Source of the DNA: Chrysoperla carnea
Lineage: Eukaryota > Arthropoda > Insecta > Neuroptera > Chrysopidae
DNA: 64,000 nt
Assembly: GCF_905475395.1 (NCBI RefSeq)
Contig: NC_058337.1
Span: 102,356,368 to 102,420,367 of the forward strand
Direction: 5' to 3'
Shown here: positions 58,801 to 64,000 of the stretch, piece by piece
Position numbering within the stretch: position 1 is the stretch's first letter
How the letters are laid out: the number at the start of each line of letters is the position of its first letter
Notes under the pieces: model-generated
Told to the model about the DNA's origin: nothing
The model's database searches: none
Seen by the model: the letters and a program-made list of their open reading frames with translations, nothing else
Position numbers and translations under genes: made by a program

Positions 58801-59042
58801 TATATATTTTCAATTTTGATGGTGAATTATGTTATAACTTGACAATATAAGACGAAAAGTAAGAATCAAATTTTTCGATATCTGGAGTAATTTTCAAAAT
58901 ATCGAAAATTGAAAATTTTTTTTAATTATTTAGCTTTCAATATTTCGAAAACCAAGGCAGGTATCGAAAAATTGTATTCTTATTTTTCGTCTACATTCAT
59001 GAAGTTATAACAAAATTCATCATCAAAGTTGAAAATAAGGTA
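58801..59042. repeat. inverted repeat with ~110-bp arms
   Basis: Left 58801-58905 and right 58922-59042 share inverted ATTTTCAA(T/C)TTTGATG, TTATAACTT, GACGAAAA, TAAGAAT and ATTTTTCGATA. The loop is short. Confidence 0.65.
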
Positions 59043-61180
59043 CAAATAATTTCAACCCTTTATCTAAAATTGCCTTGCTTAATAAAAGTTTAGGTAATCG
59101 GGTAACAGACATAAAGAATACTATAACTCTCATACAGACGCAATCAATTAAGTCTGTAGCAGATACGTAATGATATCAAATTTAGTTGGATTAACTTCAT
59201 GGTTTTTGCTAATAAAGAGCACAACCAATTAAAATCTCATTGCAATAATAAATTGAGGTGATTAAAAGAATGCAAAAATTTATTTTCAACTAATAAAATC
59301 TGCTTCTCGGTTTATTCAGTTATCGCTAATGAAAATTTGGAAAACTCAATAAAATACTTTTAATCATTTTAATGGCAATGAATTATTTATTTGATGCGTA
59401 TGTGATACAACGAAGGTCAAATCAGTGAATATTCCACATTAAAAAGTTTTTTTTTTTAGTAAATCTTTGCTTGTTAATTTTTTTAATAACTAAGTATACC
59501 TACATTAAAGAAGCAAATTAAAACTTATTAATACTTTTATAAAATTTGTATAAAAATTACCTTGATGTTAAAATAATAATGTATGTGTGTAGATTAGATT
59601 AAAACAAAATAAAAGTCACATAAATTATTGTGAAATAAATATCAATATACATGACCGTATCAATTATTTTTGATGCACAATAGACCTTTTTCATGAAAAA
59701 TATAGGTCGAGTAGAGCCTGTAACTCGAAAATTACGCATTTTTAACAATAAAAACACGATGAAAAAAAATTATAAAAAAGTCACAATATTTGAAATAATT
59801 AAAAACAATTTTTTTTTGCTCCACCGCAAACGTGATCTGTGACGTCAATTCGACAACCAACGACAGTAAAACAGTGTCAACAGTTATATTTATATATCGT
59901 TAATATCAACTTTAAAGGGGTCTATATAATATCATTTCTGAAAGTGAAGAATAAAATGCCACCAAAAATCAACCTGAGTTTTCAAAGACAGATTAATGAA
60001 ATCTACCGAAAATAACTATTTTTATGATATGGGAGGTTTTAGTGTAAGATGACAGGTTCAATGCACCCAAAGTTCGTGAAGTAAAAGCAACTTTGTGAGT
60101 ACTAATTTTAATAAGAAAATGCGTAACATTCTAGAAAGAAAAATGTGATTAATAAAATTTCTAAAAAAAAATCATCCAGGGAGAGCTATGGAGACTTTTA
60201 TAGCATGTTGAATTTTGGTAAATTTCGTCATTTATAGCTTAATCCCCTTATTAGAGGCTATAAAAAGTTTTTTACCTATTATAAAAAAAGTATGCAACAA
60301 AAAGACGATCTTAAAATTGACATATTTAAGTTAATTTTGAAGCTAGAGAGTCAAATAAAGAACGAAAACTATTACTTTATTTGAATTTTTTGTTTGTTTC
60401 TTTTAATTGTAAAAAATGGTTTTTTTAAACCTCAAAAGAGTGGGTTAAGCACCCTCCCCGCGTGACAAATTTCAAAGATGCAACATTTTTTTCCTTATTA
60501 CATGATTTTTTAAATACTTTCATTGATGATTAGGCAGCTAGCTTTATGTTTTACTCCTCTTTGATATACTTATAGCTACGATCATGTATAAAACATATAG
60601 TACAACTATATCAGCAATTTTTATTATTATAAATTTAATTTAAATACGAATTATTTATAAAAATGACCCTGATACTTGTTAGTAGTTTTTTTTTATTATA
60701 AATGAAAATCGAGTCTGCATTCAACAAAATTTTTATAAAATTATTTTATCACATATCATTTTTAATGTTTGGAAAATACCTTTACAACTTAAACAAAAAA
60801 ATCTGATCGCATTGTAAGAAAGTTTTCTTTATGGCTAAATAAACGTGCCTTATTGGTGATATGCTTTTTTACAGTTTACCACCCCAAAGCCAGCCCAAAA
60901 ATGTACAAAAATTCCTCCGTAAATTTAAAATTTATATTTATTTAATTTCCTTTTACCTTAGGAAATTCAAAAAATATTTAAACGAGTTAGTCCACAAAAA
61001 TTTGTGCCCCTGTTCCGCCAAAAATCTCTACCAATAATATGAAACGTTTATTTATCCTTAAAGTAACATATCTACCTACAAAGCGGCAGACATTTTTTCA
61101 AATTATACAAAAATTTTACAGCATTTTTGCAGGTTTTTTAATTTATTATTAAAAAAAAAGCAGCCTGTAAAATCTGCGAC
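59043..61180. other. gene-free stretch
   Basis: At 59690-60020 a TGACGTCA, a TATATAAT-containing leader and a 19-codon ATG frame (59956-60015) recall the 5' end of some insect DNA transposons, but I could not find ends or a longer protein. Otherwise nothing. Confidence 0.35.
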
Positions 61181-61805
61181 AAAGACCGGATTAACCATTA
61201 GGCAGAGTAACTAGCATATATTTTATCTATGGTAACTAGACAAGTAACTACTTAGAAGTCCCGCATTGGCTGGGTAACCCGACCGCGCACAAAAAATTGA
61301 AAATATTTCATAGAGAGTTGTCAGTTGATGAAATACTTTATACTTACAGAACAGAGCCATCGAATAGAAGAACTAATAATATAATACTTACATTAACAAG
61401 AAGTCAAGAATATAATAAGGACATGAAACTTCCTATCTGGGCGGGAACTAGCTATCGGTCGTTGCGTACTTTATACTGCGCATCAGGCTGTCTAAGTGAT
61501 TGAAAACACGTTTTCAATCACTATCAATTGATTAAAATAAACCGAAAATTTAAAACAAAAAACAGCCTGATGCGCTGTATATAAAGTACGCAACGACCGA
61601 AAGGACTAAACTTCGCCCAGGTAGGCGCCTTTTTCCTGCTACCCTCTACTCCTATTTTGACGTCCTTAATATATATGTTCTTGCAAGAAGTTTAAATTAA
61701 AATACCTCCGTCTTATTTTACTCGCATCCCTTCATCAACCATTGAAAAAAACTTATGATCTTCCAATGGCTGAAAAGGGGCCGCGACATGGTTAATCCGG
61801 CCCTG
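61181..61805. mobile_element. decayed non-autonomous relative of the 49.6 kb hAT element
   Basis: The right end is the exact inverse of CAGGGCCGGATTAAC. The left end is AAAGACCGGATTAAC, with three changes. Flanks TCTGCGAC (61173-61180) and TCCGCCAC (61806-61813) agree at six of eight positions, as for an old 8-bp duplication. No transposase; a palindromic MITE sits inside. Confidence 0.7.
61402..61684. mobile_element. palindromic MITE, copy B, nested in the 61.2 kb hAT element
   Basis: GGTCGTTGCGTACTTTATA-CTGCGCATCAGGCTGT and its inverse flank AGTGATTGAAAACACG; outer GGCGCCTACCTGGGCGAAG lies on the right with a diverged inverse on the left. Same layout as 34598-34855. Confidence 0.75.
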
Positions 61806-61813
61806 TCCGCCAC

Positions 61814-62087
61814 TATTTCTTCCATGAAATAAATGTTGAAACAAGGAAATTGGACCATATTTCGTCCGAAAAACGTCCAATTTTTTTAATTTTTAATTTT
61901 CATTTGCCTTCTGCCACATATTGGGATATTTAATTGTAAAAGCGAATAATACGTATCATTATCAAAACTAAATAACCATAATTCAATTTTTCAGATTTCA
62001 AAAAAATATCCAGGTACGAAGTTTTATAAGAAAAAATTAAACTAAAATAGTAAAAACCTGATAAGAAAATACAACTTTATTATAAAG
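61814..62087. other. gene-free stretch
   Basis: No supported feature. Confidence 0.4.
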
Positions 62088-62954
62088 AATTGAGGAGCTT
62101 ATCTGCAAACCGGGTTTTGTCCAAAAATTTCCAAAGTGGGGTTTTGATTGATTATTACTCTATAGGCTCGTTTACATCAGAAACAGTATTCCATTTTGTG
62201 CAAAAAAATATTTGTCCCATTAAAAACTGATGTTGAAAATGAAGGTTTTGTGCAAAGTGTGTTTTGTCCACCAGAAGAGGTAGGGTTCTAGCAATGCAAA
62301 CCGTGTTTTGTCCACTCAGCCAATAGGAACTGTCCTTTTGCTCATGTGACTAACCACCTATTGGTTACTTCAGCTTCAAAATGTACCTGTTGGTCATGTA
62401 ATTACGCAAGCGAAGAAGAATGATGTGAACAAACTCCTACAGAAAATGTTTGATGAAAACTGGGCTGACAAGGAACCTTTAGAAGATCTACGGCTTATGT
62501 GGTATAAGAACATTATTTTTGAAAATCCAACAGCTATTCAAGAAGCTGAAGAAGAAGAGTGTGACTGTCTGGCAAAGGAAAGGTGCAACCTTCACATATA
62601 ATGAACTGTTTATGAACCCCATAACAGAACTGTGTTTACCTTTTTGATGTTGATATCAATAAACACGTTTGCATTCAAAACGAGTTTTGTCCAAGATAAT
62701 TTTATTCAAACCGAGTTTTGTCCAAACATTTCCTGCAAAACGGGTTTTGTCCAAACTATAATGTTGATTTTTAACACTTTATTGTTTACTTAAAGGTAAA
62801 GTTAGTATTTAAATTGATTTAAGGAGTTAATATAAAAGAGCAGAAAAAAATTCAACAAATAATTATAAAAAGAGATAGTTGTATCAGTTTTTTCTCCCTC
62901 CTGAAAAATCCACCGAATGTGACAAAACCCGGTTTGCAGATAAGCTCCTCAATT
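62088..62954. mobile_element. unclassified DNA transposon with repeated terminal 19-mer
   Basis: The ends are exact 34-base inverted repeats: AATTGAGGAGCTTATC then TGCAAACCGGGTTTTGTC at 62088-62121, and the inverse at 62921-62954. The inner end motif GCAAACCGNGTTTTGTCCA recurs as direct copies near 62104, 62251, 62295, 62674, 62705 and 62734, with a weaker one at 62131. AATT at the border is palindromic, so whether it is target duplication or terminus is unresolved. Confidence 0.8.
62350..62601 (+). CDS. coding-like frame inside the 62 kb transposon
   Basis: An 83-codon stop-to-stop frame; the first ATG is at 62446, so only 51 residues follow it. A possible splice acceptor (TTACTTCAG, 62365-62373) precedes LQNVPVGHVITQAKKNDVNK. 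The central part reads KMFDENWADKEPLEDLRLMW and the end EEEECDCLAKERCNLHI. Composition is strongly protein-like and unlike the surrounding DNA. I do not recognise a family. It could be the last exon of the element's own protein or captured sequence. Confidence 0.4.
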   Translation, partial: LTTYWLLQLQNVPVGHVITQAKKNDVNKLLQKMFDENWADKEPLEDLRLMWYKNIIFENPTAIQEAEEEECDCLAKERCNLHI

Positions 62955-63689
62955 ATCAAAATTCCCCGTTTAAAAATACTTAATTTTCTTATTTTTATGA
63001 TATACCTTTTGTCCCAGCTACACGTAATTCCCCAAGAAATTAAACAGTGGCGTATCAATTGTATTTTAATTAAATATTTATAATTAATTTGTAATTTTAA
63101 ACCTACTATGGTAAGCCCGAGCGCAAATTGAGACGCAAGTTATTGGTGAGGTGAGATGACGCAGATTCTATATAGGGATAGATGATGTAGTTTCTTAAAG
63201 CACGCTTCATTATTACTGTTATTAATAACGGCATCATAATCTTTGGCTGCGAAAAGTAGTAAAGTATGTTCTGAAATCGGGATTTTAATTTTTGATGCAT
63301 CGGGAAATTGCATCCGATTGTATCATTTAGTGAGTCTTCCAATCGTCTCAGGAGAGATAGATGCCCTAAACGTATTTAATTAAAAAAAGTTTTTATATAG
63401 GTAATATGTATATGTATTTTTTATACACTACATCCAAAAAGTATGGGAACAGTCAAGAAAGGCACTTTCTTTTGAGAAATGAAATAAAGCTGTAATCGCA
63501 AAAAAATTTTGTTCGAAATTTTTGAAGTTTTAATTGTAATCCTCCATAAAAGTTTTTCACAACTATGAAGAAAAATAATTTTTCGATTAGAGCGTTAACT
63601 AACCTAAGACTGTTCTATACACATTTTTGATTGCCGAGAAATCATTCTTTGATTGGTGGAAAACAAAATTTATAAAGAAAAGTGGTTTT
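62955..63689. other. gene-free stretch with a possible Tc1-like end
   Basis: At 63424 TACACTACATCCAAAAAGTA followed by TGGGAACA resembles a Tc1-family terminus, but no partner end is visible. Nothing else is supported. Confidence 0.35.
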
Positions 63690-64000
63690 CCAGACAAGAA
63701 TGGTTAAGTTGTTTATTTTTTTATAAGGAATATTTTTTACATTTAAACTTTTGTTCTATCTCTAACGGTTTACAAGATGGGTCCTTCGGATCCAAGAACC
63801 AATTGACCTATGTTGCTCATTTACGAACTCGATATCTTTATTCGTTTCTGATTTATCGTGTCCATAGACGGACGGACAACCGGAAATGGACTTATTAGGT
63901 GATTTTATGAACACCTATACCAAAATTTTGTTCATGGTATCAATATTTTTAAGCGTTACAAACTTGGGACTAAACTTAGTATACCTTGCATATTACATAT
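63690..64000 (+). repeat. solo arm of the 27-28.6 kb family, cut by the window edge
   Basis: Colinear with 28225-28560: AACTTTTGTTCTATCTCTAA, CGGTTTACAAGATGGGT, GACGGACGGACAACCGGAAA and GTTACAAACTTGGGACTAAA. Confidence 0.8.

Noticed and set aside
59690-60020. Possible transposon 5' region with TGACGTCA, leader and a 19-codon frame
   Set aside because: No ends, no longer protein and no second copy in the window; kept only as a remark.
63424-63470. Tc1-like terminus (TACACTACATCCAAAAAGTA…)
   Set aside because: No matching inverse end is visible before the next repeat begins, so an element cannot be claimed.
1-64000. Search for CRISPR arrays, operons or a prokaryotic system
   Set aside because: The window is eukaryotic (spliced introns, mariner and hAT elements). 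Repeats found are transposon-related and not spaced like CRISPR.
1-64000. tRNA and rRNA genes
   Set aside because: I looked for a tRNA TψC-arm-like GGTTCGA-TCC motif and for conserved rRNA blocks and saw none. A covariance-model scan would be decisive.

Overview
This 64 kb window is nuclear DNA from an insect. It is AT-rich, has short spliceosomal introns and is dense in transposon debris. The gene set fits an arthropod, but I cannot place it in an order from the sequence alone.

The first 18 kb is gene-bearing. (1) A mitochondrial-type aspartyl-tRNA synthetase lies on the minus strand (8821 down to 1989) in eight exons joined by phase-0 introns. It encodes about 965 residues because the N-terminal OB-fold (anticodon-binding) domain is present three times in tandem instead of once. 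This is the most striking gene-level observation here. (2) Protein O-fucosyltransferase 1 (O-fut1) is on the minus strand (13304 to 11065) in two exons, with a signal peptide and a C-terminal RDEL. (3) mRpS25, a mitochondrial small-subunit ribosomal protein, is on the plus strand (13462 to 15089) in four exons, and only 157 bp separates it from O-fut1, so the two share a divergent promoter region. (4) An intronless IER2/IER5-like immediate-early gene is on the plus strand (17105-18079), with a perfect CRE three bases upstream of a TATA box.

From about 18.3 kb to the end I find no host gene with real support. This part is an archive of DNA transposons and unclassified interspersed repeats: TA-flanked MITEs (19.1, 26.7, 29.1, 41.2, 43.7 and 48.4 kb), hAT elements (5.7, 23.5, 49.6 and 61.2 kb), elements with long inverted arms (25.5, 27.1-28.6, 37.8, 51.1, 55.9 and 58.8 kb) and at least six dispersed repeat families with two or more copies here. 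Notable ones are a nearly perfect 238-bp-arm hairpin made from two 5' ends of a mariner element (31866-32380), a complete hAT copy with 8-bp target duplications that encodes only the C-terminal part of its transposase (49610-50795), and an 860-bp element whose internal sequence carries at least six directly repeated copies of a terminal 19-mer plus an unlisted coding-like frame (62088-62954).

Two of the four genes act in mitochondrial translation (AspRS-m charges tRNA-Asp; mRpS25 is part of the small subunit). O-fut1 modifies Notch-type EGF repeats in the ER, and the IER-like protein is a nuclear stress/growth-response factor. I see no operon-like logic beyond the O-fut1/mRpS25 divergent pair. 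Exon boundaries were derived by reading GT/AG junctions by eye and checking that frames join. Repeat boundaries are approximate unless a target duplication is stated.
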